A DNA stretch of 64,000 bases from Patiria pectinifera (GCA_029964075.1 CM057149.1:31509900-31573899), one strand, 5' to 3'. Shown: positions 35,895 to 49,100, numbered from the stretch's first letter. A program made the numbers and translations. Notes: a model not told the origin generated them from the letters alone.

Positions 35895-36312
35895 TGAAGT
35901 GAAGCGACGCGGGTGCGTCGGTTCGGGTTGTACGTGAGCAGTCAGCCCACGTGGTTTGAGGTTTGATGCCTCGGTAAGGAAGACTGTACAAAATGTTGAT
36001 GTTCACTGAGCTTTTATTCCAGTTCCAGTAAATAATCCCAGCAAGATAATCCCAGCAAATTAAAAACCCAGCACCTCGTCTATGTGTAGTTATTAATGCA
36101 AACCTCAGGTGCAGGAGGCTACAGAGCTTCCTGTAGTTAATTATTGTTTGCCTGGTATGTGTCCGCTGTCCGGCTTGATTCCGGGCGCTTGTAAAAATGA
36201 GAGTTTTCGGCAATAAATCTCAAACGGCAGCTCACGAAAACTCATTCAGACAGAGAGAGAGAAAAGTGGGCGGAGCGTCAGAAGACGCTTATCAATATTC
36301 ATGATCCCTACA
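35895..36312 (-). repeat. 5' LTR of the gypsy element
   Basis: 418 bp, apparently identical to 27601-28018. It should contain the element promoter; an AATAAA-type signal (aataaatctcaaa on the plus strand) is not in transcript orientation. Confidence 0.96.
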
Positions 36313-37309
36313 TTATCTTAACAATACTTACATTATTTTCAAATACCCGCCATACCCATTTCGACCTTTTGCATCGAAAGTATAGGACGAGGAAGAAGTC
36401 AGGGCTTTGTACTTCATATTCTATGATGAATGCGATGGTTATACCCACCCTCGAAAAAAAATGAGAGATTGAGAATATAGGCCTATGCTAGAAAGAGTAC
36501 AAGGGTTTCCTGCGGGGAGTGCTTTCCCCGTTTAGAAAAAAATCCTGGCGACGCCCATGTCTTCAAATGACAGCAAATAATATTTGATGCTTTTGAGCGC
36601 GGCGATGATCCTATAACAAATAATATTTTGTGTAAATTACACGAATGAAGGTGACGTTATGAAAATCTCTTTTGAACCACAATTCAAAAAACATTGATCC
36701 ATAAGGATCTGTTCATATATCGTGTACATGCGATTTAATGTTTCATAATGTAAATCTGTACATAAACTGATGTCCCTCCGCCCACTTTCTGGAGAGAATT
36801 TAATGATGTCTTGAATATAACGTGTACTTCAGTATGCCCAAATCGATAGAAATGCGTGTAGGCCTACTTGAAAATACGTTCGGCGTTGAAGCGCGATCAA
36901 AATAGGTCCCATTTAACCTATATAATACACATTTGGCTTGGGATTATAAAGATACGAAACTGCACGTGCTATTTCGGACAAAACTTATCATAGTTTTGCA
37001 TCAGCGAACTTTAGACTTACCCAATAGTTTGCTTAACTGAAATAGTTATCACCTGTTTCGTTGTTATAAAACACATTTTCACGTAACACACGTTTTTAGC
37101 TGCGGATAGCTTCTCAACAAAATATGGTCGTGTCTCTCTGTTTGATGTTTGTTGGTTAGTTAGTAACAAACGCCAGCAATAGCCTTGCATGGCACTAAAT
37201 TGCCTCGTCCCTCAGGGGCCCGGGTATATATCAACTCCTCCCTCAGGCGGGCCCTCTGTCGTTCACTGTAATGGGAATTTATGCAGTCCTGGAAAATTGG
37301 GTCACTTTA
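36313..37309. other. Non-coding stretch right of the gypsy element
   Basis: No gene supported. Two TAGGCCTA palindromes (36478, 36859). Confidence 0.4.
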
Positions 37310-37540
37310 AACCACTATCATGCTGCCACCATTTCAGTCATGTTCCCTGTATTCAATAACAGTACTGAATAATAATGGGATTTTTGGGCAAAAAGGAACT
37401 ATACTATTTTTCCTTCCAGCCTTGCTTTGGTTAGGTTGATTTGAATGGGAAAAATAAATCGAGATGGCCGCGACATGATAATGGTCTATAGGGTCTAAAC
37501 GTGATGTTGTACTGAAAAAAAACTTACCTACTCCTTCCAA
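37310..37540. repeat. Dispersed repeat family D, copy 1
   Basis: Shares a collinear series with 45530-45720: tatcatgctg, caccattt.agtcatgt, ccctgtat, actatttttccttccagcc and gctttggtta. Roughly 75-80% identical by eye, no coding. Confidence 0.65.
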
Positions 37541-37644
37541 AAATTACTTGGCATAATGCACGTCACACATGCATGAACACATATGCGTTTACCCGCAGCT
37601 GCCGACTCATTTTGAGCCTGTTATTATAAAAACTCTTGCAAATA

Positions 37645-38295
37645 CAGGGTGAGTAAAAAAAAAGCGGAACCCAAACCCCAAAAATTATTCATGTTTAAAA
37701 AAATATGTAGCACAAAACTTAATTATGACTGGAAAGCCAATTTCATAAACTACTTTTAGATGAAAAAAATACTGAAATTGGTCAATCCGTTCAAAGAATA
37801 TCACCATTTAAACATAATGGCCCTTAAACCTGTCTCGTCCAAAACAAAATCGATTTCAAGAATCATCGTCACAATTGTCTTTAAACATCTCCAGCGATAA
37901 AATCTCAGTTTAAACGTTTAAATATTCAACAAAGTCTTTTAAAAAAAGTAGATTTTATAAATTATATTGTTTGCCTAACCGGGGTTGTTAAAAAAGATAT
38001 TGTGCACTACAGGTGGTGACAGTCGTTGAAACAAGTATTCTGTGTCATTTTCTTTGTTGTTCTAAACAGTCAAAAAACACAATAAATTGCTCTTTTTTGA
38101 CGAGAAAGGTTTTAGGGTCGTTGCGTTTAAATGGTGATATTCTTTGAACGGATTGAGCAATTTCAGTATTTTTTTCATCTAAAAGTAGCTTATGAAATTG
38201 GCTTTCCAGTCATTATTATTTTTGGTGCTACATATTTTTTTAAATATGAAATATATTTGTTGGGGTTTGGGTTCCGCTCTCTTTGACTCACCCAG
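37645..38295. mobile_element. Tc1/mariner-type MITE, ~650 bp, long TIRs
   Basis: Starts CAGGGTGAGT and ends ACTCACCCAG, flanked by TA at 37643-37644 and 38296-38297. The arms extend ~190 bp: agcggaacccaaacccc against ggggtttgggttccgct, gactggaaagccaatttcat against its mirror atgaaattggctttccagtc, and ttcaaagaatatcaccattt against aaatggtgatattctttgaa. No transposase. Confidence 0.9.
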
Positions 38296-38297
38296 TA

Positions 38298-39837
38298 TCT
38301 GGAAAATCTATTAAAAAACAAACAACGCAAGCTTGTGATTGCATTCGTTCGTGCCTTGACTTAAGAATGGAGTGTTCCGTAAGCCTTTTTGGAAGTCATT
38401 TTATTCCTTTACTTTCAAAGTGCCAATTCGGTGTTTTATTAATATCATTTTCTGAGCACGACGTGTGACTTTGGCTAAAAATTTAATAACTTTAATAAAT
38501 TATCATCGAACGATATAAAATAAATGGTTGGTCACTGAATATAGTATGCAAGGGCGTGCATTGAAAGGACGAATTTTTGGAGACAAGACATGGAACAGTT
38601 ACGAACGAATATTGAAAAAATTTGGGGATCAGCACAAAATCTACGGGTTTTCTTTTGTTCAGTTCATATTTGGAGGTGATTCTAAGGCCCGCCCATCTTG
38701 GGGTATACATCTTCCACATCAGTTCACTGCGTCTCATTTCCATCTGAAGCCTAAGCTTAGGGGAAACATTATTATTAGCAGCTTGTGTACAATTCGAAGA
38801 AAACCATTAATGGACGAAGCGTCTATATTTTGTCTTGACCTTAATTACCTAAAAATTCCAAAGCAGTATTCCAAATCATATATCTAGTACTTCCTCAGGC
38901 GCTTGTCAGTTTTATTTTTCGATATTTTAAAACAAACTCACAAGTTATTGAACAATATTCTGACTGAAGGTTTGCATAGTTTAAAGCAAATCAAAAGTCA
39001 TCTCTTTCCATATCGAATTCCGTAATAACGTCTTTAACTGTGTGACATAGGTTTTCGTTTGAAGAAACTAAGCTATTATGATGAACGTGATATCGGATTA
39101 TCAAACAGCCCATGTGTTTTGCCAAAAAAGGAAACAAATGACACAATATATTGAATGCTGAGATACACCGAACTGTAGTTCCAGAGTAACAGGAGTCTTG
39201 ATTTCTCACCTTCCCCGTCAAATCACCGACCCCGCGGGGTCAGCTATGTGTCCCGTATTCATCGAGGAAACATTGATTTGTCATGCTTCTGAGAGAGGAC
39301 ACACCAGCGTTAAAAAAAGTCATCCAATCCGTTTAACTCTATTGCTATTTGCGCATGACTTCAAGGTTGCCGCGCGTGTGTACGTGTCGAGAAAATGAAT
39401 AATATTATTAAAGGGGACAACAAACACGTCAACGCCTATGTGAATTCAAACACGTGGCGAGTCACCGCCACTGATACTTTGATCCCTAACAGTGAACCTT
39501 GCCTGAATTTTGATTGTTTATGGCAACGCCCAGGATTACATCTATATAGCTAGTGGAGGGGTGGGTGGAGACAGGAATTGGGTAGACGTCATAATGTTGC
39601 AAAGAACGTGTACCATCTGCTTGCACGTTTGGTATCACTTTGTCCTTTTTTGGTTTCATTTTATCAGGTATAGTACAAGTCCAAACGCCCTGCCTGCAGA
39701 GAGAACACACTTGATTCCGTCTGTACAGCTTCGCACTGACAGAATGATAGGCCTATGGATATACCAAGATCTATAGGCGCCAACTTTTTTGGATGCTTTT
39801 AATAGGCGTTGGATTTCCAAGGGTTGGAGACACTGTC
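38298..39837. other. Non-coding stretch
   Basis: A 119-codon plus-strand open frame at 38528-38887 starts only with TTG and shows no recognisable motif. Nothing else stands out. Confidence 0.35.
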
Positions 39838-40173
39838 AAGGGCGGATCGGGGGGGGGGCAACGGGGGCCATGCCCCCCAAATAAAATTAAAAATATAATT
39901 GAACCCAATTTATTAATTTGTTAATTGACGTCGCCATAAAGGCAGGCATTGTGTACACCTCCCTCTTTTCTTTAAAAAAAAAATGGTCAAAGTGGTCAGA
40001 CATTGCTTCAGATCACATAACAGAGCATCTATAGAATCCAAAAAAAATCGGGGCCCTTAAGCGGGCCCCGAACCCCACGCCGTAATTTTTTGGACCCATT
40101 TTTTTTTGGGGGGGGGACCAAAATTGTGTTTGCCCCCCCCCCGACAAAATTGTGTTCTGGATCCGCCCTTGGG
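39838..40173. mobile_element. Family-C MITE, GGATCCGCCC termini
   Basis: Left end caagggcggatc and right end gatccgcccttg are exact inverted repeats of 12 bp. The interior has long G and C runs and a gggcccttaagcgggcccc palindrome. A partial relative is at 19318-19495. No coding. Confidence 0.8.
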
Positions 40174-40638
40174 CTCTGTGGGGTTACATATTCGGAACAT
40201 TTTCCTCCCACTGTATGTGGGACGGAATTTTCTTACTTTCTGCATTAACTCAGACTCTTAAACAAACAGCAAACACATCATTATACTTCAGATAAAAATT
40301 CAACCCGTTCAATATATTCTTTTGTTCGATGGAGATAACATTATTTGGTGTAAATCATATTTGATCGGACGATGTACAAAAATCGTTTTGCGGGTATGAA
40401 ATCCAATGGCAAGGACGAGTTCTGGAGCTACGGGTGCCATACGCTCGTTGCATTCATCATAATCATCCATACAAAATAAGCGAAGTAGCCTTGGTGTAAA
40501 GATATTTATGACACAAATTCTTAAGTATTATTATACATCGTCCGGTTTGTTTTCATTTTGTAAGTAAAAGAATGGTTCTCTTTCTTAATTTTTTTTTTTT
40601 AAGAAATGGCCTTTTGAATGAAAAAACCGGCTGTACTT

Positions 40639-41178
40639 GGCCTAATTTCATGGCTCTCTGCTAGCCGCACAATTCCGCGCTACGATCACAATTATGCTAA
40701 CAGCGCTAGCAGAAAAAAAATCCCAGTTAACCCTGTAAGCACATAATCATTAGTTACGGGATGTACGCATGTGCAGAAGCTAACCCGTGAAATACGCTTA
40801 CCGTAAGCACAGACTTTTTTCTGCTTAAAATAAAAGGCTTAAAGTAATTATGCGATATACGCATGTGCAGAAGCTAACCTGTGAAATACGATCACCGTAA
40901 GCACGGACTTTTTTCTGCTTAAAGTAAAAGGCTTAAAGTAATTATGCGATATACGCATGTGCAGAAGCTAACCTGTGAAATACGATCACCGTAAGTACGG
41001 ACTTTTTTTCTGCTTAAAGTAAGCAGATTAAAGTAATTATGTGATGTACGCATGTGCAGAAGCTAAACCCGTGAAGTACGCTTTAATACCGTAAGCACGG
41101 GAAGCGTGGACTTTTTCCGCTTAAAGTAAGTAGGGATTATTCGCTAACGGTAGTTAAGCAGAGTCATGAAATTTGGCC
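40639..41178. mobile_element. GGCCAATTTCATG-family MITE with internal 94-bp tandem array
   Basis: The ends ggcctaatttcatggctctc and gcagagtcatgaaatttggcc are inverted copies of the family TIR seen at 27212-27446. Inside lie four tandem units of 94-95 bp; the landmark tacgcatgtgcagaagct starts at 40764, 40858, 40952 and 41047. Units 2 and 3 are nearly identical and the outer units more diverged, the usual pattern of array growth from the middle. Confidence 0.88.
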
Positions 41179-42839
41179 CTGGTCACGGTACCCGATTGGG
41201 AACCATGTCACGTTTCGACGTCATGCGCCTGACGGTTGCCAAGCGACACGCACACCTCTATACAAAAGTATCACCCATGTTTCCACTTATGTTTCAGGTG
41301 ATAGTGTATGTACAGCAGTGCAGAATAGAACGGGTCCCTATAAGAGTCGGTATCACGTGACCACGCCTCCATTTTTTTTAACCAAAAAAAACGACAAAAA
41401 AGAGGTATGACAGTCTTAAAGGGAGTGAGTGCATGTTTTCATTCAGTACATATAAACATGTTGACATTTTAGTACATAAAAAGGAATTCATGTTAAAAAC
41501 AAATGTGTTTCGTGTCATCGTTTGGATAGCTGATCACCGGACTGGCTCTGTAAGCATGTTTAACTGGCGAACCAATGTATGTTGTTGAGACAGATTGTGC
41601 TGGATTTTGAAGGGTCAACAAAAAAAGAAATGGCTTTCGACAGGATCATGAACGATGATGGTGATAAAAGTGGTACTTAACATTGAGCATTGCTAAAATA
41701 TATGACAGCAGAAATTCTTTTGAACATGATGTATTTTTTTGTCCGGTAAAATATGAGAACCTTTGTGTGTATGCCTTCCTTGGGAACATGACCGTAGATA
41801 TAGTGGTACAATGTCAACTTGAAGTCGGAGATGATGATGGGCTACCATCAAGTGATAAAGAAAATGCTCATAGTAAAGAAATAGCTTCATAGTATGATGG
41901 ATTTTGAGTAACAGGGGTGTAAATCGCCCTTCTCCGACATAATTTTATAACCTTGCGAGTAAAACTTCACAATGTTTCTGGGATGAGAGTTTTATAAGAA
42001 AAATTCGTCGTTGAAGGGGAGACAACCAAACTGAAGAAGTCAGCCCCGTATTTTATCTAGCAGTTGTACCAATGGGTGCTTTGGTGTAACACTAGCTTAG
42101 CTGGTGTCATTGCTAATTTTCCGCACTGTTTCATTTTTGGTCCATATGGTACAATTGTCATATGGCTGTGCACAGTTTTGGTATCGGGCAAGTGATACAA
42201 CGATAAAAGACCGTTGACGCACTCCCTATTTGCACCCGGTTTTTTTGTCCACAAAAGTTCGACATATTATTTACTGAAGAGTGATATAATAGAAGGTTTT
42301 GTTTAGTACAAACATTCTAATCGGTCCAATACCCTGCCAATCAATGGCTATCAAGCTTATGGTGCAATGATAAGTGCATCTCCCTGTAGCCTATTGTCCA
42401 GTCTGACCTTTGCGAGGACCAAACGAATGAAGGGGCCTAAGAGGGGGAGTAACCAAGGGGGGAAATTGAGGGAGTGTTGTCTGTAAGAAGATGGAAATAC
42501 AAAATATGTTTGACTTTTCACACATAAAAACGCTTGTGCGTCAATTATTGATATAATTGAAATAATTGTGACTGCAGTTGATAAATAATATAAATTGCGG
42601 ATTAAAGCAAAACTACAGCATTTCTTAAAAACATGCTGGCATATATACATTTGTTTGTTTGTCAATGGAGGGGAAATACCAAGACCTTCGTGAATTCATC
42701 TTTATAAGCAGAAGCCCAAGAAACAAACGCTTAGCTTAATGATTAGCACGTTACTTTTTATCCTTTTCAATCCCTTTTCTGTAACATATGAACACAACTG
42801 ATAATGATGTTACTCATGCTTTCCCAATCATAATCCAGA
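41179..42839. other. Non-coding stretch
   Basis: Several short open frames (for example 41683-41892) lack ATG starts or motifs. No RNA gene or clear repeat seen. Confidence 0.35.
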
Positions 42840-42954
42840 ACCGGCACGCCCTTTAAAACTGTTACGACCTTTGACCTCCGGTTGATGCCGGGTACTTATC
42901 AATATTATAATTCTTCTGGTGCTTGGCTGTATCAGTACCATTTGTAAACAGTAC

Positions 42955-43141
42955 TCATAAGTGTTAGTTACCAATTGGGTTGAGCACGCGTTTTTTTGGT
43001 CTATCCTGGCACAAAGGCTTCGTTAAAAGAAACTAACACCAAGAGGGATTTCAAGAAAACTCGCAGTTCAGGAGTGGAAGTAATTTGGTAAACATAGAGA
43101 GAAATTGTCACTGGTAGTGAAAGGGGATATTACAACCAACC
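42955..43141 (+). promoter_or_regulatory. SLC6 gene 1 promoter-proximal/5' UTR region, conserved with gene 2
   Basis: Aacaccaagaggg lies at 43035-43047, 107 bp before the ATG. The same string lies at 61669-61681, 98 bp before the ATG of the paralogue, and the surrounding ~40 bp (caaaggctt..gttaa) also align. Both starts share the context ccaaccATG. Confidence 0.5.
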
Positions 43142-46100
43142 ATGGCTGAGGGTGGCTTGGCTGTTCAAATCAATGGGGATGCCGGCGGGAAAGCGAAGGC
43201 GCTCGAGGCAGCGGGAGGCCAGATAGTTCCCGTGGATGTGGAGCAGATGAATATGGAGGATGACGATGAGCAACTGGTGGAGGAGGAGGAGGTCGAACGC
43301 GGAGGATGGGGCAACAAGTTGGACTTCATCATGGCGTGTATCGGCTACGCAGTGGGCCTGGGTAACGTCTGGCGGTTCCCCTATCTCTGCTACAAGAACG
43401 GTGGAGGTAAGCTGCCCTTAGTAGAATGTTTTTAGTTCACTTCCTCGATCAATGGTGGCCACATTTTATTTCCTGGCAAATTTTACCCTCTACTTTGGTG
43501 TGCGAAATTAGCTTTTCATTCTTCAATCAAAACTTGGGTGTCACTCACTTGCCTGTCCTGTTTGCGATCTCTTGGGCGTAAAAGTCCACAGCCTAGTGAA
43601 GGGCACATCAGTCAGCATCCCTAATTATGAAGCTCGGGTATCATTGCAATCGAACACTGATCATGCATTGCGATCAAAAATGTATTGAAGCAAATTCCAG
43701 TTTCAATCGCACCTCTTTGGTATACTTTTCGTCAGTATCTTCGAAGTATGGTTATTTGCGCTTGCACGTGCGAAATCTGCTTGTGTTGGAGGTATGTTAA
43801 CTTCGTGTTTCTAGGAAATTACGATATGTAGCTCCAATTTAATACATTTAAATTTGTACAACATTTAATTTTGTACAACATTTAATTTTGGTTCCGGTCG
43901 TTGACACAGTGCAGATGCCAAAGAGTGAATGACATACACCCATAAGAATGCAACGTGAGTTTCTAGTCACATTCCGCAATGCTACTAAACTGATTAACTG
44001 TGTTATTAATTATGTTGTTAATTGAACAGTTAATCTGAGTGCGTGCCAATTTTGGACGTCCTTGTTATAAAAATACAATTTTCGACATCTGCACACTTGT
44101 TCTTTCATACTTTCCAAGTTTCTTCTTTTGTGCCAATTTATTCGTTACTTTTGGCGTTGGGCCTTTAAGTGATTTTATTTAGTGTTCATTCGCTATCTTC
44201 TTTATCTGGGGAAAAAATTTGAAGTAAGGATGCAAATGACAAACAAAAGTGTCTATTTCAATAATTGGTGTTTTTTTTTCATTTTCAGAGGGGCAATGGA
44301 GACGTACACTAAAACAAAACAAAGCTCCCATTTAATAAATTGGGCTGAACCTATCACAACCATAGTTGAATTTTATAACATCACGTTGCCTTAATTTTAT
44401 ATAGTTGTAAATTACTACAATCTTTGGTGATGATGTGCAAAATCTCTGGATTTTCTTTCATCTTTTACCTTTTTATTCATAAAGTAGACTATAAAGTGAA
44501 TGATCTGAGCAAACCGGCATTACGCAGCATTAACCCACTGCGATAACCATCAGAGTTCGTCACTTTGTCTCGTGTGCAGAAATGCGTTAAGTTAACTGTC
44601 GTAATTAGCATCTCTATAGCTGATTGGAAAATTCCACTCATGTGAACTCGTTGGTTTACCGAGGCCAAATCGGTGGAGTTTGTTCCCTTTCAGGCCGACC
44701 CAGGCCATCAAACAATAAACACTCTTATCTGTCCAAACAGTGGCCAGCCCAGGGACAAAGGTTACTCATTATCTCGCAGCGATTAGATATTAACTTTAGC
44801 TGATAATTTTGCCATCTGTAACTCTTTGAATGGGTTTGGTTCCGGGGTTTCTATGAGTTCAGGTGCCAATATCATAAGGCCGTTAAGCAGAAAATAAGTG
44901 CTTAGCAAATGCATGCGCTCAGCAAAATAATCGCTGAGAACCAGTCAAGAGACGCGAAGAACGTATGACGTTTAGCTGGTAACCTGTTTCTGACAAGCTA
45001 AAAGTTTCCGTGTTAAGCAACATTTTGCGCCCTGCCTATTTTATGATGAAGTCGGGATGTATGCCGTTTAAACAGAGTTGTTTCCTTCCCCCGTGAAGTG
45101 TGTCAACCTACCGACATTTCTTTTCCAACCGGTGGTTGGCACTTTTGACAAACTGTGGAAGGCCAACGTCGCAGAAAATGAAGAATGATTATTACTGTTT
45201 CCAACCATATCATTGGATTGTTTAAAATACAAAATTACCAACAAACGCTACCGGTACCAAAGACTTATTCAAAATGCGTCTTTCTTACATAAAGAGGTTG
45301 ATAATGTGAAAAAAATTGGCAAAATCTGTTGCCAACCACGACTTATTAATGCCCTTTTGGCCGCCCATATGCCTACAAAATGGTGCTCATTGTTTACAAA
45401 CGAAAGAAAGTTCGATAATAGAAAGGATAAAAGAAAGGTCGATAATGTCCAGTTGTTCCTTCTGTACCATATGGTTCGTCCAAATTTTGTTTCTCTTCAG
45501 AAATGCGAGATGATTTTCGAAGAAGAACTTAATAGGCCTTTATCATGCTGGCACCATTTTAGTCATGTACCCTGTATCCAATAACGGTACTGAGTGATTG
45601 TGTTTTTTGTGTAAAAAGAAACCAGACTATTTTTCCTTCCAGCCTCGCTTTGGTTACGTGATTTGAATGCACCAATTATTAACGCTTGGAAGTCAAATCG
45701 TGACGTCATTAACAGTAAAGTGGCGATGCTGTTTGATTAGACAACTTACGTTGATGCCTTTATTTTAAATGCCTTACTGAGCATATATTTTGTAACAAGG
45801 AAATCATTTATAATAGTTTCATATTTGGGATCAGGTTTTGTTTGCACGTATTTCGCTAGCTGTCTATAGCTTTTCGCGCGTCCAAGCCAGCTGGTCATTT
45901 CTCACATGCGATTATCGCGTTTCTCCCACTACCTAGCTTCGTACATTCGTTTAATTTTGATAAATATTAAACTTCACTAACTATCGGCTCAGTTTGATGT
46001 GTAAGCCTAGCGGATGTTTTGTCTTTGACTTATTAACAAAATGAGATAAAACACAAACGGTAATTCGTTCAGTTTTGTATTTAACTATGCTTCTGGGTTG

Positions 46101-49100
46101 GCAAGATGGCGTATTAGGATGATGTTGTCAAGTTGTCATCGCAATATGGTAGCAGTTAACCAATACAACCGTGGCATTCTCAAATGTTGGCAATACTAAT
46201 TGCCGGTGGAAGGTGCGTGCCTTAGTTGGTACGAAAAAGTCCTCATTAAGTCCACAGTGAGGATTTCTGTAGAGGTTCGGTAAAATCTTAAAAAGAGGAA
46301 ATTTGTGAACACTGAACAGATGCTGATTAAAAATACTTATAGTTTGGTTTTACGAAGAAAAAACATAGGGCTCGGAGACTTTATATAGGCCTACACACAA
46401 TGATCATACTCTTTCTCGCTACATATATAAACAAATACCAGTTTAAACTCATTCCCGTAAACATGTTTGTCCCTCGGAGTTTTAATTCATTTGAAAGTTT
46501 TTAATGACTTTGTTATTTGTTAAGTCAAGAAATACCGTATATGTCTGATGAAGCAGTTTCGATCGACCTACAAAGAGTTTGTGAAGAAGTTCTTCTTTCA
46601 AATGTTTTTCTTTACGTTTTGAAAGTCCTGTAGCAGGTAACATTCGGTCATTCCTATACCGTAAACAGGGCAGTATCAGCTGAGAACTTCGATAGGGAAT
46701 TGTATTTGATTGTTCCATTTGAAGACGGAACATTTTAATTAGTACCGTGGCCTCGTGGTGTGGAGCATTGAAATCGTGGGCTGCGGGTAATTCTACAGGC
46801 TGTGGGTTCGAGTCCAGCCTGCGGCTATGGTGTGTGTGCCCTTGGGCCAGTCACTTTGTCACTCATTGCTTCTCTTCACCCAGGAGTAATTGGGTACCTG
46901 TGAGGGCAGAGGTGGTTATTGTGGGATTTAAGCTGCATTGCGCCGAAATAGAAGCATTGAGCTGTAAACTCCCCAGGGAGCTGAGATGGTATTTGAAATG
47001 TTTCATTGGCCCAATGATCAGGGGTAATAATGATGTAGCGCCTTGAGCACCAATAATGGTGGATACGTGCGCTTTGTGAATACTCATTATTAATAGTCAT
47101 TTCACTATCAGCACAACGACAAACACCAAAAATACAAACTATTAGTTAAGAAAAATGTATATATAGGCCTATATTTTAATTTTGACACAAACTAGAGTAA
47201 AGTTCCACGCAGCGCGCTATACCACTAATAATTCGTGCGCATTTGGAATCGTATAATGCTGGTTTGCAAAACCTGCCTTGTTTGAAAAGCAAATTTACTC
47301 TTCCAAAGTACAAGTTTCGAGCTTGATCGATACTTCGGCAATTAAGGCTATTACCGTTATAGATGGGGAATATGGTAAGGTGCTGACCAAGGGTAATTTA
47401 GGATGTTTCCATAAAAAAGTAGGGCACATTAAGGATGACCTCTAACCGTGTTGGGAACTTGGAGTTACGAAAATGACGATTTTTTTTACCGAAAAGATGA
47501 ATCTTTTTGTATTAAACCTAAGCTGTGAATCTTACGTCTCTTTTCTTTCCTTCTAAAACAACTTAATCTTAAAATTATAAAAATCTCACTGAATGCTATT
47601 AATAGGGCGACTTTCCCATAGACTTGTGCACAAACCTAAAATGTCACCTAACCCAAGTTTACCTTATCATGCCTCCACGAATTTCGGTAAACTTATGTTT
47701 TGGACCACGAGGAATCGATCTATACATAGATAGTTTGCTACATTAAAATTCGTTCTCCCATTTTTTCGCCCCAATAAGGCGTGTTGCCCTAATGTAGACG
47801 CGATTTAGCAAGATCTGTCGCCCGTACACAGTTTTCATAGGTTCAAACTAATCCTAGATGCATAGGCAATGTTCTATGACCGAAGGTGCAGTTCATAATG
47901 CTGTTTCCGTGTAATCATTTCGTGTACGTTGACTAACAACCTCAGGGCTTTGACCCGGCCGCGAATGGTACCGTGCGTGATAATACGTAGTGGAAATTTA
48001 CAACTTAAGGGTTTTATAATCGCTGATTAGCGATTTATATGGCTCATTTTATGTTGCCCCTCATATCCGTGTTACATAATATTAAATCGGGCGTTATGTA
48101 TTTTGGTAGATAAATAATGGAATGCAAAGTGTTGATTCGGCACACTTTCGTCCAATGATGTGTCAAAAGTGTCAATCGATTATTATTTTAAAACATAATT
48201 TGGCAAGTTACTAAGCAATGCCAAAATAGTGATCTAGGGTTTACATGCTAAAAGGTCCCCATTTAAATACACAATCAATCCACTTTCAGATTTTCAATTA
48301 GTAAGTATTAATTGCTTTTATATTCTAGGCACTTGAAAACAATGTGATGGTATTTTTTTCTTATCAAATGGATTCCTTTTGCAAAATAAAATCGCATTTG
48401 ATTACACATTGTATATTGAATACTGAACCAATGGAAAGTGCAACTGCCTACTGCGTGGACACTTTGAATGTTTTTTTTTTCCGTGAAGTAAAAATATCCG
48501 AGTTTGTTGAAACTGAAGCCGAAGAGAGTTTTGAAACAAATTAGCTCTGCGGACAGGATACTCGGTGTGACTGTGTGTTCCAACATCTTCCTTGTTTGCT
48601 CAATAGGAAAAGGCAAATCCATCACCTTAACCCTCAAGCTGTCTGTTTCATCTGTCCTTAGCGGTGTGGACATAGTAGGCCTATATTATTGCTCTGAAAA
48701 CAGTTCTACTTAGCGAGGGGCAGATAATGGCAGGGTTCCAAAGGCCTGAAGCCTCTTTTTAAAAAAAATTCCGATGTTGCCCCTTCCCAAGCTGTGAACC
48801 CCCTCCCCTGTTTGCACCGTCTGATTAACGATTATCAATCAATGTATGCAATTTGCTTCTGCGAATTTATTTTGGATTTTTTTTTCTCAAGTAGGCTTTT
48901 GCGCATGCACACGTATGTCTGCGGACCAACTTTCGGTTGATCCTGGCACTTCGTCACGACCGCGCATGGTCATTTCATGTATGTCAATTTGTCATGAAAG
49001 AAAAAATAGCAATTTTAACGGAGTGTGCTGTATTGCATTTTGAATAGAGTAGCAAACGGTTACGTTTAATGGCTGCCGTAACATTTCTCACCCTTTTAAA

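Larger units (their letters stand above)
27601..36312 (-). mobile_element. Full-length Ty3/gypsy LTR retrotransposon
   Basis: An 8,712-bp element bounded by two 418-bp LTRs and a 4-bp target duplication TTAT (27597-27600 and 36313-36316). It reads on the minus strand: 5' LTR (35895-36312), gag, protease-RT-RNase H-integrase, an SGNH-hydrolase ORF, 3' LTR (27601-28018). RT before RNase H before integrase is the Ty3/gypsy order. No envelope-like transmembrane protein was seen. The LTRs look identical base for base, implying recent insertion, yet several frameshifts break gag and pol, so this copy is not autonomous as sequenced. It lies in intergenic DNA. Confidence 0.97.

Noticed and set aside
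38528..38887. 119-codon plus-strand frame
   Set aside because: Starts with TTG rather than ATG, has no recognisable domain and no convincing splice sites or neighbours.
40764..41140. CRISPR-like array
   Set aside because: Direct 94-bp units repeat over their full length with no unique spacers, inside a MITE in eukaryotic DNA.
41683..41892. Acidic 69-codon frame as a last exon of an unknown gene
   Set aside because: No ATG, no identifiable acceptor with a partner exon, and no recognisable motif.
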